Counted from the stretch's first letter, positions 33,254-41,357 are shown. The stretch: DNA of 47,797 nucleotides from Streptomyces sp. A1136 (GCF_004795055.1 NZ_SSBJ01000046.1:1-47797), one strand, 5' to 3'. Notes: generated by a model from the sequence alone, not told the origin. Translations and numbers: made by a program.

Positions 33254-33303
33254 AACCCGCTACGCGAGGAAATCGCAGCGGGCTGTGGAGAGTTGAGCGC
33301 GCG

Positions 33304-34083
33304 TCAGTCGCGGGCGGGGATCCGGTACTCGAAGACGAACTGGTCAGCGGCCATGAGGGTGTCGCAGACCTCCACCACCCGGCCTTCCTCCGTGACGGCG
33401 TCGCGGAGCAGGTGCACCACCGGGGCGCCCGGACTGAGGGCCAGCTCCGTTGCCTCCGCTTTGGCGGCCGGCCTTGCCTGGAGTGTCTCTACGAACTCCG
33501 CGAAGACGTGACCTTGATCCTCAAGCCGGGCGTAGATGCCACCCGGGCCGGGGTTCTCGGCGAACAGCTCCGGGATGTCCTTCACCACGTCCCAGGGCAG
33601 GTACGAGGTAGCCGTCTCCACGGGTGTCCCGTTCCGGAAGTACAGGCGTCGCCGAGCCAGGACCTGAGTTCCCGCAGTGACTCCGAGCCGCTCCGCGATC
33701 TCCTCCGGAGCCTCCATCGGCCCGATGAAAAGCACGCTCACCTTGGCCTCGGCCCCGGACTGCGCGGACTCGGCGAGGTACGCCGCCCTGCCCTCCTGCC
33801 GATGCGTGCGCCGGAAGCGGTCCGAGGACCGGTGCCGTACCGGCGGCCGGGCCTTCACCAGAGACCCCTTGCCGTGCCGGGTTTCCACCAGGCCGCTCGC
33901 GCGGACCTCCACCATGGCCTTGCGGATCGTTCCGCCGGAGACGCCGTAGCGCTCCACCAGCTCGGACTCACTCGGCACCATGTCGCCGGCACTCAGCACC
34001 CCGGCGCGGATCTGCTGGACGATGTCGTCGGCGATCTGCACGTACCGAGGTACGGCCCTGCCACCTCCCACTGCGGTTCCCAT
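33304..34083 (-). CDS. korSA: GntR/HutC family repressor, KorSA-like
   Basis: 259 residues. An N-terminal winged HTH (VPRYVQIADDIVQQIRAG, MVPSESELVERYGVSGGTIRKAM) is followed by a UTRA effector-binding domain. In pSAM2, KorSA is a GntR repressor that blocks transfer and replication functions. Position here (between the transfer operon and the Nudix gene) and matching operators on both sides fit that role. ATG at 34083 with AGGAGG and GAAGGA upstream. It is probably autoregulated through operator 3. Confidence 0.88.
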   Translation of the reverse strand: MGTAVGGGRAVPRYVQIADDIVQQIRAGVLSAGDMVPSESELVERYGVSGGTIRKAMVEVRASGLVETRHGKGSLVKARPPVRHRSSDRFRRTHRQEGRAAYLAESAQSGAEAKVSVLFIGPMEAPEEIAERLGVTAGTQVLARRRLYFRNGTPVETATSYLPWDVVKDIPELFAENPGPGGIYARLEDQGHVFAEFVETLQARPAAKAEATELALSPGAPVVHLLRDAVTEEGRVVEVCDTLMAADQFVFEYRIPARD

Positions 34084-34104
34084 AGTCCTTCTCTTCCTCC
34101 TATG

Positions 34105-34118
34105 CTCCTGTACATGAG
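34105..34118. promoter_or_regulatory. Operator 3 overlapping the Nudix start codon
   Basis: CTCCTGTACATGAG (one mismatched pair) covers the -10 (TATGCT at 34101-34106) and the ATG at 34114 of the Nudix gene. It also lies 22 bp upstream of the repressor gene on the other strand. Confidence 0.65.
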
Positions 34119-34572
34119 TACGGGTTCCCCGCAGGACAAGTCAACGCCACTGCACTCCGTGTCCGTCGCCGGGGCAGTGCTCCGCGAGGACGGCCGACTC
34201 CTGGCGATCCGTCGCGCGGACAACGGGACGTGGGAACTGCCGGGCGGCGTACTCGAACTCACCGAGGCCCCGGAGGCCGGCGTCCGCCGTGAGATCCTGG
34301 AGGAGACGGGCATCGAGGTCGAGGTAGACGAACTCACTGGCGTCTACAAGAACACGACCCGAGGCATCGTCGCCCTGGTCTTCCGCTGCAAGCCGTCCGG
34401 CGGAACCGAGCGCACCTCGGAAGAATCGACCGCGGTCGCTTGGCTCACCCCGGACGAGGTCGCAGCCCAGATGTCAGAGGTCTACGCGATCCGCCTCCTG
34501 GACGCCCTGGACGACGCGGGCCCCCACGTCCGCAGCCACGACGGCCGACATCTGATCAAGGCGTCGGCTTGA
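34114..34572 (+). CDS. pif: Nudix hydrolase, Pif-like transfer immunity protein
   Basis: 152 residues, MSTGSPQDKSTPLHSVSVAG. The Nudix box reads GGVLELTEAPEAGVRREILEETG, that is G-x5-E-x7-REILEETG. In pSAM2, pif encodes a Nudix protein that makes carriers poor recipients of the same element, and it lies next to korSA, as here. No Shine-Dalgarno sequence precedes the ATG. A TATGCT -10 ending 7 nt before it suggests a leaderless message. Operator 3 overlaps the start, so KorSA may repress it. The Pif assignment is by synteny; the Nudix call is firm. Confidence 0.88.
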   Translation: MSTGSPQDKSTPLHSVSVAGAVLREDGRLLAIRRADNGTWELPGGVLELTEAPEAGVRREILEETGIEVEVDELTGVYKNTTRGIVALVFRCKPSGGTERTSEESTAVAWLTPDEVAAQMSEVYAIRLLDALDDAGPHVRSHDGRHLIKASA

Positions 34573-34964
34573 GCGGGGCAGAGCAGGAGCGACGCAAACC
34601 TCGGCATCCCAACGAGCTACACGATGTCTACGACTTCTTGGATGAGGTACGACTACGGCCTGGCATGTGGGTACGCCGTAGTTCTCTGCTGCACCTCGAC
34701 TCCATGCTCACCGGGTTCTGGGTTGCCGAGCAGGTCCATGACGCCCACACCGAGTGGGGCTTCAGGGACGGCAAGTGGGACTTCAGCCACCTCGGTCCGT
34801 TCAGCACGTGGCTATGGTCGCGACTCGGCATGAAGCACCCGAGTGCCCTCGGCTGGGCTGTGGAGATCGAACGAGCGGCTGAGGCCGAGGGCAAGCCCGG
34901 CATGGAGTTGTTCTTCGAGCTGTTGGACGACTTCCGAGCCGAGCAGACTGACGCTGGTCCCTAA
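34569..34964 (+). CDS. Hypothetical protein coupled to the Nudix gene
   Basis: 131 residues from a TTG at 34569 that overlaps the Nudix stop (TTGA). The peptide has HPNELHDVYDFLDEVRLRPG, MWVRRSSLLHLDSMLTGF and GWAVEIERAAEAEGKPGMEL. Soluble, acidic, helical, no membrane segment. I have the impression that similar proteins accompany Nudix genes in other AICEs, which would make it a partner in immunity; that is inference. The TTG has no strong ribosome site, as expected for coupled translation. Confidence 0.72.
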   Translation: MSGAEQERRKPRHPNELHDVYDFLDEVRLRPGMWVRRSSLLHLDSMLTGFWVAEQVHDAHTEWGFRDGKWDFSHLGPFSTWLWSRLGMKHPSALGWAVEIERAAEAEGKPGMELFFELLDDFRAEQTDAGP

Positions 34965-35006
34965 GGCGCGGTAAGAGTTTCTCTACTTCATCAAGCACCC
35001 GGCTGC

Positions 35007-35074
35007 GCTCCGCTCCGCCGGGCGGGCTTCCCGGCTCCGCTCCGCGCGACGCTCCTGCCTTCGGCCCGCTCCGC
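35007..35074. repeat. Cluster of five GCTCCGC repeats
   Basis: GCTCCGC occurs at 35007, 35012, 35034, 35039 and 35068, in two overlapping pairs and one single. Very GC-rich, between the Nudix-partner gene and the inverted repeat. Candidate cis-acting site (double-strand or single-strand origin, or clt). Confidence 0.5.
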
Positions 35075-35247
35075 GCGCGCTGCGCCGACGCCCGCCCCTG
35101 CAAGGCGGGATAGGCCCAAGGCATGAGTCGAGCCCCGCGAGCCGCTGGTTCCACACTCACCTACATGCCTCCGGCGGGGGCGCTCCGACTCCGGGATGGG
35201 AGGGGGCACCGTACGCGGGTGCCGGCCCGTGGATGGTTGAGGCGGGG

Positions 35248-35400
35248 AACTCCCATACCGTCTGCCATCGCCCCAGGACAAGCCGAGCAGACACGGCACC
35301 GGGCGTCCAGGTCGTTCGTACAGTGGCGCGCTCCACCTGGACGCCCGGCACCGCGTCCGCTCCACATGCGTGTGGGCCGACGGCAGACGGGATGGGAGTT
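35248..35400. repeat. Long nested inverted repeat
   Basis: Outer arms AACTCCCATACCGTCTGCC (35248-35266) and GGCAGACGGGATGGGAGTT (35382-35400) pair with one mismatch. Inner arms CCGGGCGTCCAGGT (35299-35312) and ACCTGGACGCCCGG (35335-35348) pair perfectly. It could fold as a large stem-loop in single-stranded DNA or RNA. Confidence 0.75.
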
Positions 35401-35466
35401 GGGGCGGCTTTGGGTGACGCCCGTTGGTCCGCGCGCCTTGAACGGAGAGTGGCTTACGCTCGCACC

Positions 35467-35730
35467 GTGGAAGGCATAGAGCAACCGGATGCCGTCTGGT
35501 CACTGGACGGGTTTAGCAAGGAAGACGAATTCCTGCGTACCCAACACCTCATCAGCCCGGAGCAGGTAGTCAAGCTGCGTGAGGTGATCAAGCCGGACCC
35601 CGATGACCCGTGGATGCTGTACGGCTATGACGTGCCACTGGCGGTTTGGCCCGCAGTGGACGCCATGCTGCATTGTGGCCCGCCCGATCCGAACCTGGAC
35701 TATCAGACGTCTGCCACTGCTCCCGACTGA
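35467..35730 (+). CDS. Hypothetical protein, probably leaderless
   Basis: 87 residues from the GTG at 35467 (VEGIEQPDAVWSLDGFSKED). It contains RTQHLISPEQVVKLREVI and MLYGYDVPLAVWPAVDAMLH. No recognised domain. The frame stays open further upstream, but that part runs through the inverted repeat and does not look coding. A TACGCT box ends exactly 6 nt before the GTG, and there is no Shine-Dalgarno, which points to a leaderless transcript. It converges with the restriction enzyme gene. Confidence 0.65.
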   Translation: MEGIEQPDAVWSLDGFSKEDEFLRTQHLISPEQVVKLREVIKPDPDDPWMLYGYDVPLAVWPAVDAMLHCGPPDPNLDYQTSATAPD

Positions 35731-35929
35731 TCAGGTTCTGCGGGGTACGTGCGGTATAGCAGCGTCGTACCGCAACCCGGGCGGCCGCCCCTGCCCAGTA
35801 GCGTGCTTCCGTGGCCATGAAGCAGCCGGTATGACCGTCGCTGACCGTTCTGGCTAGAGCTACTGATCAGAAGGCTGACCGGCGGCGAGAGGGCCATAAC
35901 CGCGTCAGGGTTCCGGGCCAGGGCACAGC

Positions 35930-38770
35930 CTACGCGATAGGAGGCAGAATCCGGTGATTCGTGATCCGGCTTCCCTCAGCCCCGGTCACGCGAGGGCCTT
36001 GAACCGGCGAGACGCTATCCGCAAGAGTTTGATTCAATGCGAAGAGCTGAGCCAGGATGTCGTCATCGGACGAGAACCCGTAGGCAACTCGAACCGCTTC
36101 ATTAAGGTCAGAATGCAACTCGCCCAACTCGTTCCGCCCTGGGCGCTGCAACGAAGCGTACTGGGCCTCCAGAGGGATGCCTCTTTCATAGTAGCGCTGA
36201 CGAACATCCAGAATCTGTGCAGACACCTGCACCACATCCGCCACCTGCGCAGGGGTGGGGAACTGTGGCCAGGGAAAGCTAGACCATACTGTGGTCGACG
36301 TGTAGCGAGGGTCACCTTTCAAATATGAGCAGCGAGCTCGCACCCATGCACCATGAAAGTCACTACTCAGGACGCCGAAGGAGTAGTCATCATCCAGCGC
36401 AAACGCTGTCATCGAATCTCCAGGATGGATGGAAGAATCGACAAAAGCGAAAACCGTTGGCCTATTCACGCTCGCATGCCGAGAGGTAGCCAAGTAGCGG
36501 TCCGAGCGCGAAAGCTCCGACAGCATCTCAGTGCGCCGATAGGCCAGATTCCACCAGCGAGCAAGAAAATTGGCGTGATGCTTATTTACCTTGGCCTTCG
36601 GGTTAGCGCTCAGTGCGACTTGATTTCGGGAGGCCTCTTTCGCCGCCGCCTTCTCGCGCTCAGGCAGCACCCACTCCTCTAGATATCGCAGCAGAGCAGG
36701 GTGCGCAGACCGGGCCTCAAGGAGGTCGTCGAGCCCAATGTCGATCACCCAGCGATCAATGGAAGTCTCACGCAGCATCTCGCGCCCACCCAGATAGGGG
36801 TGCATCGCCGATCCGTTACGGGCATCTTTTGTGAGTGCTCGCCTGACTTCTCGATCCACAATGAAACCTTTCCCCTTGGTGATTCCCGGCGTCTGCCCTT
36901 GGAAGCACACTTGAGGAGTCAGGTTTTGCTTAATATCGCGAGCTTTCCGAACGTCGAATCCGGGGCGAAGGGTGGGCGAGATTTCCTCTACATCCAGTCT
37001 CAGCTGCCCATCGTTAAGCCAAAGAACCTTGGGGGCTACGTCAACCCCCTTGCTCCAGTTGACCAGTGATACGTGCACGGCAGCATCCCCTGACCAAGCT
37101 TGACTAGAGACAGCGTCAAAGATATGCCCATCATTGTCTGCGATATAGTCCAGGCTGGATTTCCTTGAGTCGTTCTCCCGGATCGAATTTGTCGCAACCA
37201 TACCCGCGCGACCGCCCTGGGGAAGATGGTCGTGCGCTTTCGGGAACCAATACGTGACGAAGTCCGAGACGCCGGCGACCTTGGGGTACTCACGACCCAA
37301 TCGCTGACAGTATTCGGACCCAAGCTCTTCGATCATTTTGCGTCGACCGAGATACGGTGGATTTCCGACAATCGCATCAACCTTCGGCCATGCGGAAAAA
37401 AGTGCATCGGCCGCGACAATAGTGCTGTCCAGGTTGTCCAGTGGAAGGACCTGCTGCTGATCCCCTAGTTCATCGGTGGAAAGCTTCTTGGCGAGCATCA
37501 TGGTGACCTTCGCCACCTCGACTGCAAATGGATTGATATCAATCCCAAAGAAGTGATCCGTCGGAACGTATGAGATTGACTGCTGACCTGCATGACGCCC
37601 GCGTCGGCGCTCAGAAATTAGCTCCTGAATCTCATTCTCTACGCGCCGCAGTTCACGATAGGCGACGTAGAGAAAGTTCCCAGAACCACAGGCCGGGTCG
37701 AGAACCCTGTAGTTAATGAGTTCACCCAGGAGCTTTTCTAGCTCCGGGATTGATCCGGCTTTCAGAATCCTTTCACGCCATGGATTGACAATAACGGGTC
37801 CTACGATCTTTGCAATATCTGCCTGGCTTGTGAAGTGGGCACCTTGAGCGTGGCGTTCCCCTTCTTCCATCGAGCCTTCAAAGAGGGTGCCGAAAATCTC
37901 GGGACGCACGGCCGACCAGTCAGTCTGACAAGCGCGTCGGAGATCCTCCATTTCATCGTCAGTCAGCTCAACCGGATAGACTTCCGAGAAGAGCCCGCCA
38001 TTGAAATAGGGAGTTCCCTTGTACCGTCCCGCTGGCGTGATGCCCGGCGAATTCATCTCACGGAAGAGTCCGAAGAGAAGGTCGTAGGCATCGCTACCAG
38101 AGGAAGAGTCTTCCAATGCGCGCGAGAAGAAATGACTAGGCAGCAACCCTATGTCTTCTGCGAACATAGCCATCACAGACTGGAGCGTGAACAGCTGTGC
38201 CTTGATACGCGGAACACCGCGGCTATGAATCTGCTTAAAGACTCGGGCTACGTCGGTAGCTGCATCGCGCGTGACTGCCACCAAGTCATTTTGAAAAATT
38301 GGCTTCTGCTCATACGGCAGCATGAAAGCGAGAGCGTCGGACCTTTGGGGCAGGTCATTTAGGTCAACCCGGTCGACAGGTTCATCCAATTGTTGATCAA
38401 AGTCGTAAATGAAGAATTGATCAAAATTGGACAGGACCACATAGCGTGGCCTATCAGGAACGGCCTGTATCCAATACTCGAACGCTTGCCGGTAATGCTT
38501 TGACAGGTCCGTTCCCGCCCGCTTCATCTCGATGAGACATCGAGGCTTCCACATGAGATCAGCAAAGGCTGTACCTTTATTGTCCCGCTTCTTTATGCGC
38601 ATTTCCAGAGTGGCCCCGGCCTCTCGAACACCTTCATGCCCGAGGGCCCGAAAGAACCGGTCCAGATAGACTTGCGCTTCCCCTTTTTCGTCACCAGTGA
38701 GGTGTTCCTTACGGTAGCGAACGAACTCAGCAAGGCGCGAACGAAGGGCGTCGGAACTTTGGCTCACCAT
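35930..38770 (-). CDS. Type IIG restriction-modification enzyme, MmeI-like
   Basis: 946 residues, both activities in one chain. N-terminal PD-ExK nuclease: Asp71 (FADLMWK), Glu81 and Lys83 (IEMKRAG). A helical spacer follows, then an N6-adenine methyltransferase with QGAHFTS (about 310-316), motif I LDPACGSGNFLY (357-368) and motif IV NPPYLG (470-475). The C-terminal third is the target recognition domain. MmeI-family enzymes methylate one strand and cut about 20 bp away. The gene is clearly lower in GC than its surroundings (29 of 60 bases at 37501-37560 by hand count), so it is a foreign cargo. A TAATCT box lies 6 nt before the ATG and no ribosome site is seen, so it is probably leaderless. 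No separate methylase or specificity gene is needed. Confidence 0.92.
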   Translation of the reverse strand: MVSQSSDALRSRLAEFVRYRKEHLTGDEKGEAQVYLDRFFRALGHEGVREAGATLEMRIKKRDNKGTAFADLMWKPRCLIEMKRAGTDLSKHYRQAFEYWIQAVPDRPRYVVLSNFDQFFIYDFDQQLDEPVDRVDLNDLPQRSDALAFMLPYEQKPIFQNDLVAVTRDAATDVARVFKQIHSRGVPRIKAQLFTLQSVMAMFAEDIGLLPSHFFSRALEDSSSGSDAYDLLFGLFREMNSPGITPAGRYKGTPYFNGGLFSEVYPVELTDDEMEDLRRACQTDWSAVRPEIFGTLFEGSMEEGERHAQGAHFTSQADIAKIVGPVIVNPWRERILKAGSIPELEKLLGELINYRVLDPACGSGNFLYVAYRELRRVENEIQELISERRRGRHAGQQSISYVPTDHFFGIDINPFAVEVAKVTMMLAKKLSTDELGDQQQVLPLDNLDSTIVAADALFSAWPKVDAIVGNPPYLGRRKMIEELGSEYCQRLGREYPKVAGVSDFVTYWFPKAHDHLPQGGRAGMVATNSIRENDSRKSSLDYIADNDGHIFDAVSSQAWSGDAAVHVSLVNWSKGVDVAPKVLWLNDGQLRLDVEEISPTLRPGFDVRKARDIKQNLTPQVCFQGQTPGITKGKGFIVDREVRRALTKDARNGSAMHPYLGGREMLRETSIDRWVIDIGLDDLLEARSAHPALLRYLEEWVLPEREKAAAKEASRNQVALSANPKAKVNKHHANFLARWWNLAYRRTEMLSELSRSDRYLATSRHASVNRPTVFAFVDSSIHPGDSMTAFALDDDYSFGVLSSDFHGAWVRARCSYLKGDPRYTSTTVWSSFPWPQFPTPAQVADVVQVSAQILDVRQRYYERGIPLEAQYASLQRPGRNELGELHSDLNEAVRVAYGFSSDDDILAQLFALNQTLADSVSPVQGPRVTGAEGSRITNHRILPPIA

Positions 38771-39200
38771 GACCGTAGATTAAGGGATGCGACCGCCACG
38801 GATGTGGCTTGCGCCAAGAGTCTTTGCAGTGAAACTGGAGGCCTGCCGCAAGATCGCACCATACGCACCCATATCGTCTGAACAGCCGCCGGGGAGGCGG
38901 TGCACCACGTCTCGCTGTCACTCTGGCGCACGCAGGACAGGTGATCCCTCACGGATGGACGACAGTCCGTGGCCGTTGTCGTCGATTGGGCGGGGCAGGG
39001 GGATTGCGCTCTGCCGTCGTACCGATGCGGCCCAGCCGCCACCTCAATCTGACCGTACACGCCAGCAGAGGGCCGATATTGCCGTCCGCAAGCCGCGGCG
39101 TTTGCTTGGACGACGGAGGAGGCGTAAGCCGCTCAAATGATGCATCAAAGTGGCCCCCGACTGGGTCCGGGGCCGCTCCGTTGTCTCGTGAGAGGTCTTG
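38771..39200. other. Intergenic region, no supported gene
   Basis: 430 bp between the restriction enzyme start and the 39201 gene. Apart from the TAATCT box at 38782-38777, no coding frame with a ribosome site or convincing composition is visible on either strand. Confidence 0.45.
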
Positions 39201-39527
39201 CTAACTGAGGTGTGCCAGCCGTCCACTGTCAGCAGCGTAGGTCTGCTGATGGAGGCGGTGGCCGCGGCTGGTTGCTACGCGAACCACGTCCCGGCGGGCG
39301 CCGGCCAGATCCCTTGCCAAGAGGCGGAGTTCTTCCGGATCTGCGTCCATGGCGGCGAGCACTTCGAGGGTGTGGGCCACGAGCTCGGCTCCCCATTCGA
39401 GTTGGGTCTCTTCAGCGTTGTTGGCCAGGCGGGACAGGCAGCCGGTGGTGTCGTCAGCGCTCAGGTAGCAGGGTTTGTCGTCTGGGCCTGTCCATGGGAG
39501 GAGGCGCAGTTCGTTATTCACGGTCAT
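39201..39527 (-). CDS. Hypothetical protein A1, paralog of 41019-41357
   Basis: 108 residues, MTVNNELRLLPWTGPDDKPC, with CLSRLANNAEETQLEWGAELV and RRDVVRVATSRGHRL. It matches the protein at 41019 along almost its whole length (NELRLLPW, KPC.LSA, YLSRLA/CLSRLA, VRVATSRGHRL). No known domain. Its ATG overlaps the stop of the GntR remnant (ATGA), exactly as in the intact pair at 41354. It was therefore once translated from a GntR mRNA, and its present promoter is unclear. Confidence 0.75.
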   Translation of the reverse strand: MTVNNELRLLPWTGPDDKPCYLSADDTTGCLSRLANNAEETQLEWGAELVAHTLEVLAAMDADPEELRLLARDLAGARRDVVRVATSRGHRLHQQTYAADSGRLAHLS

Positions 39528-39790
39528 GCGCTTGGGGTCCTCTCCTCGGTGTTCAGGCGGGTGGTGAAGAGTGCGTCTGCTCTGTCGCCGGGAAGGACCA
39601 GGAGAGCTGCCTCGACCACGATGCCGGTGGCATCGGTCGCCACGCGTGTGAGGGAGAGGACCGCCAAGGATGTGCTGATGCGGAGGGCACTTGCCCCTTC
39701 CTGGGTGGGGAGACGGGCGCTGAGGCGTTCTTGGACTTCGGCCACCTGTGGGCGGTGGTCTGGCGGGCTTACCGCTATCTGCTCGGGCGA
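39524..39790 (-). pseudogene. Truncated GntR regulator (C-terminal UTRA remnant)
   Basis: The sequence QVAEVQERLSARLP, ALRISTSLAVLSLTRVATD and LLVLPGDRADALFTTR lines up with the C-terminus of the intact GntR protein at 41354-42100 (PLAEVQETVSAGLP, ALRISTSLAVLSIRRVATD, LLLLPGDRADAHFTTR). Upstream of about 39790 the similarity stops and unrelated DNA, with a rightward gene at 39887, takes over. The DNA-binding half is gone, so it cannot regulate. The frame stays open to 40105 but that part is not GntR. Confidence 0.82.
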
Positions 39791-39886
39791 GGGCGTTCCA
39801 CTTCCGATCGTGCACTTGAGTGATTGTGACCCGCTCGGGAAAGGGGTACGTTCGCGCGCACTAGCCGTTTCGGTGGGGAGGGCCTG

Positions 39887-40297
39887 GTGCCTGGATACGG
39901 TCGCACGGACAGTGAGTGGGACGAGCTGGTCAGCGAGGGACGGGAGTTTCTCCTTGAGCGCGCCAAGCTCGGCAGACCCACGTCGTACACAGAGCTCAAC
40001 GTCACGTTGGCGCGGCGGACAGACATCCGCCCCTTCGACTTCGAGCACCACGGCGAGCGGGTCGCCATGGGCCACTTGCTGGGCCTGATCGTGGAGCGAG
40101 ATCAAGCATTGGAACCGTCAGATCCTCCACTGATGCTCTCTGCGCTGGTCAGCTATCTGAACGCCAACGACGCCGGCCCGGGCTTCTACCAGTTGGCGAA
40201 AGAACTCGGGCTTCTCTCGTTGAGCGCGTCGAAGGACGAACGGGACGCCTTCTGGATCCGGCAGCTGAACGGGCTCTACGCACGTCACCGGTCGTGA
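39887..40297 (+). CDS. Hypothetical protein
   Basis: 136 residues from the GTG at 39887, preceded by GGGGAGG. Contains SEWDELVSEGREFLLERAKLG, RPTSYTELNVTLARRTDIRP, GERVAMGHLLGLIVERDQ and NDAGPGFYQLAKELGLLSLS. Mostly helical and soluble, no known motif. Similar proteins seem common in Streptomyces genomes, but I know no function. It lies where the N-terminal half of the GntR remnant should have been. Confidence 0.78.
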   Translation: MPGYGRTDSEWDELVSEGREFLLERAKLGRPTSYTELNVTLARRTDIRPFDFEHHGERVAMGHLLGLIVERDQALEPSDPPLMLSALVSYLNANDAGPGFYQLAKELGLLSLSASKDERDAFWIRQLNGLYARHRS

Positions 40298-40331
40298 CTC
40301 AGCTTGGCTTGAAGGCGGGAGCGGTACAGGC

Positions 40332-40826
40332 ATGACCGCCGACAGCCAGAAGGCAGCACGGCTCTTGGCCGACCGGGCTCACAAGGTGGCGCGGGTAGAA
40401 GGACGCGAGCGCTGGCGCGAGGCCCTGCAGTGGGTGAGCCGCGGGCGGCTGGGGCGGCGGCGTGGGTGGACCCCGGTGCCGGAGCTGGATGGTCCGTGGC
40501 AGGACACCGTCTCCGCAGAGCGTGAGGGCTGGCGCCAGCGGGCGGCCAACCTGGACGGTGAGTTCGCGTTCAGTGTTGACTACCGGCTGTGCCAGCACTG
40601 TCGGCTCGGATGGGTTGAGCAGCCCTTCACGCTGCCGGAGTATCGGGGGTGCGGTCTGGCTTCGGCTGGTCTCGCGGCCATCCGGAGCGAGCACCCGGGG
40701 CTGTCATGGCACACCCTGGGTGGACACCTATCGGAGTCCAAGGCCTTCTGGACGGTGGTGGGGGCCGGAGTACCCGGTGGCTACGCGCAGCACCACCTCT
40801 GCGCTCACGTCCACGCTCGAAGCTGA
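40332..40826 (+). CDS. GNAT-like acetyltransferase, N-terminally divergent
   Basis: 164 residues. The C-terminal half has a GNAT motif A-like EYRGCGLASAGLAAIRSEHP (R/Q-x-x-G-x-A pattern), followed by LGGHLSESKAFWTVVGAG. A CQHCRLGW pair precedes it. The N-terminus is basic and not GNAT-like (ARVEGRERWREALQWVSRGR). ATG at 40332, weak ribosome site, 34 bp after the previous gene, likely one operon. Substrate unknown. Confidence 0.68.
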   Translation: MTADSQKAARLLADRAHKVARVEGRERWREALQWVSRGRLGRRRGWTPVPELDGPWQDTVSAEREGWRQRAANLDGEFAFSVDYRLCQHCRLGWVEQPFTLPEYRGCGLASAGLAAIRSEHPGLSWHTLGGHLSESKAFWTVVGAGVPGGYAQHHLCAHVHARS

Positions 40827-40964
40827 CGACCACCGGGGACCGCCCTTGTGGCCTATTCGTGGACACGTGGCGCCCGGCGACGCACAACCAGGCCGCTGAC
40901 CTGCTGAGACGTGTGAGACGCACGGGGCCTCCGGAGCCGTGTGTCGGTCTGTGTGGAAGCTAAG

Positions 40965-40999
40965 CAGTGAAGCCCCAGACGAGGTGCGGGGCTTCACTG
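40965..40999. terminator. Bidirectional terminator
   Basis: 12-bp perfect stem CAGTGAAGCCCC/GGGGCTTCACTG around an 11-nt loop, between the rightward GNAT-like gene and the leftward 41019 gene. Confidence 0.8.
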
Positions 41000-41018
41000 T
41001 CCTAGGTGGTCCGTTCCG

Positions 41019-41357
41019 CTAGGCGGGCGACGGGTCTTCGATGTGGTCGGCTGCCTCGTGAGGAGAATGAGCCGGTATCGGTAGGCGGTGGCCGCGGCTG
41101 GTTGCTACGCGGACCGCATCTCGTAGGGCTCGGGTCAGGTCGGTGGCCAGGGTGCGCAGTTCGTCCGGCTCCGCCTCTTCGTCAGCGAGGAGGTCGAGTG
41201 CGTGTTTCAGGAGTTCGGTCCCCAGGGCGAGCTGTGCTGCTTCTGACCGGTCGGCCAGACGCGACAGGTAGCCGTCGCTCGTGCCGGCGCTCAGGAAGCA
41301 GGGCTTGCCGTCTGGGCCCGACCACGGGAGGAGTCGCAGCTCGTTGTGTGGCGTCAT
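41019..41357 (-). CDS. Hypothetical protein A2, partner of the GntR gene
   Basis: 112 residues, MTPHNELRLLPWSGPDGKPC, FLSAGTSDGYLSRLADRSEAA, RDAVRVATSRGHRLPIP. Paralog of the 39201 protein. Its ATG overlaps the GntR stop by 4 bp, so the two are translationally coupled. No known domain. It is the last gene of the leftward small-gene row from 42997. Confidence 0.78.
   Translation of the reverse strand: MTPHNELRLLPWSGPDGKPCFLSAGTSDGYLSRLADRSEAAQLALGTELLKHALDLLADEEAEPDELRTLATDLTRALRDAVRVATSRGHRLPIPAHSPHEAADHIEDPSPA

Larger units (their letters stand above)
34965..35466. other. 502-bp region without a convincing gene; structured repeats
   Basis: Several short open frames exist on both strands, but none has a ribosome site or protein-like composition. 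The region holds the GCTCCGC repeats (35007-35074) and a long inverted repeat (35248-35400). A non-coding role such as a replication origin, transfer locus or RNA is possible. Confidence 0.5.

Noticed and set aside
35123..35503. Several 60-170-codon frames on both strands in the inverted-repeat region
   Set aside because: No ribosome sites, strongly biased composition, and frames on both strands reflect the palindromic structure rather than genes.
35930..38770. BREX PglX methyltransferase
   Set aside because: The protein is shorter than PglX, has an N-terminal PD-ExK nuclease site, and no other BREX genes (brxL, pglZ, brxC) are nearby.
38787..39140. A plus-strand frame of 117 codons upstream of the restriction gene
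   Set aside because: No ribosome site, Arg/Pro/Cys-rich composition, and it lies over the probable promoter region.
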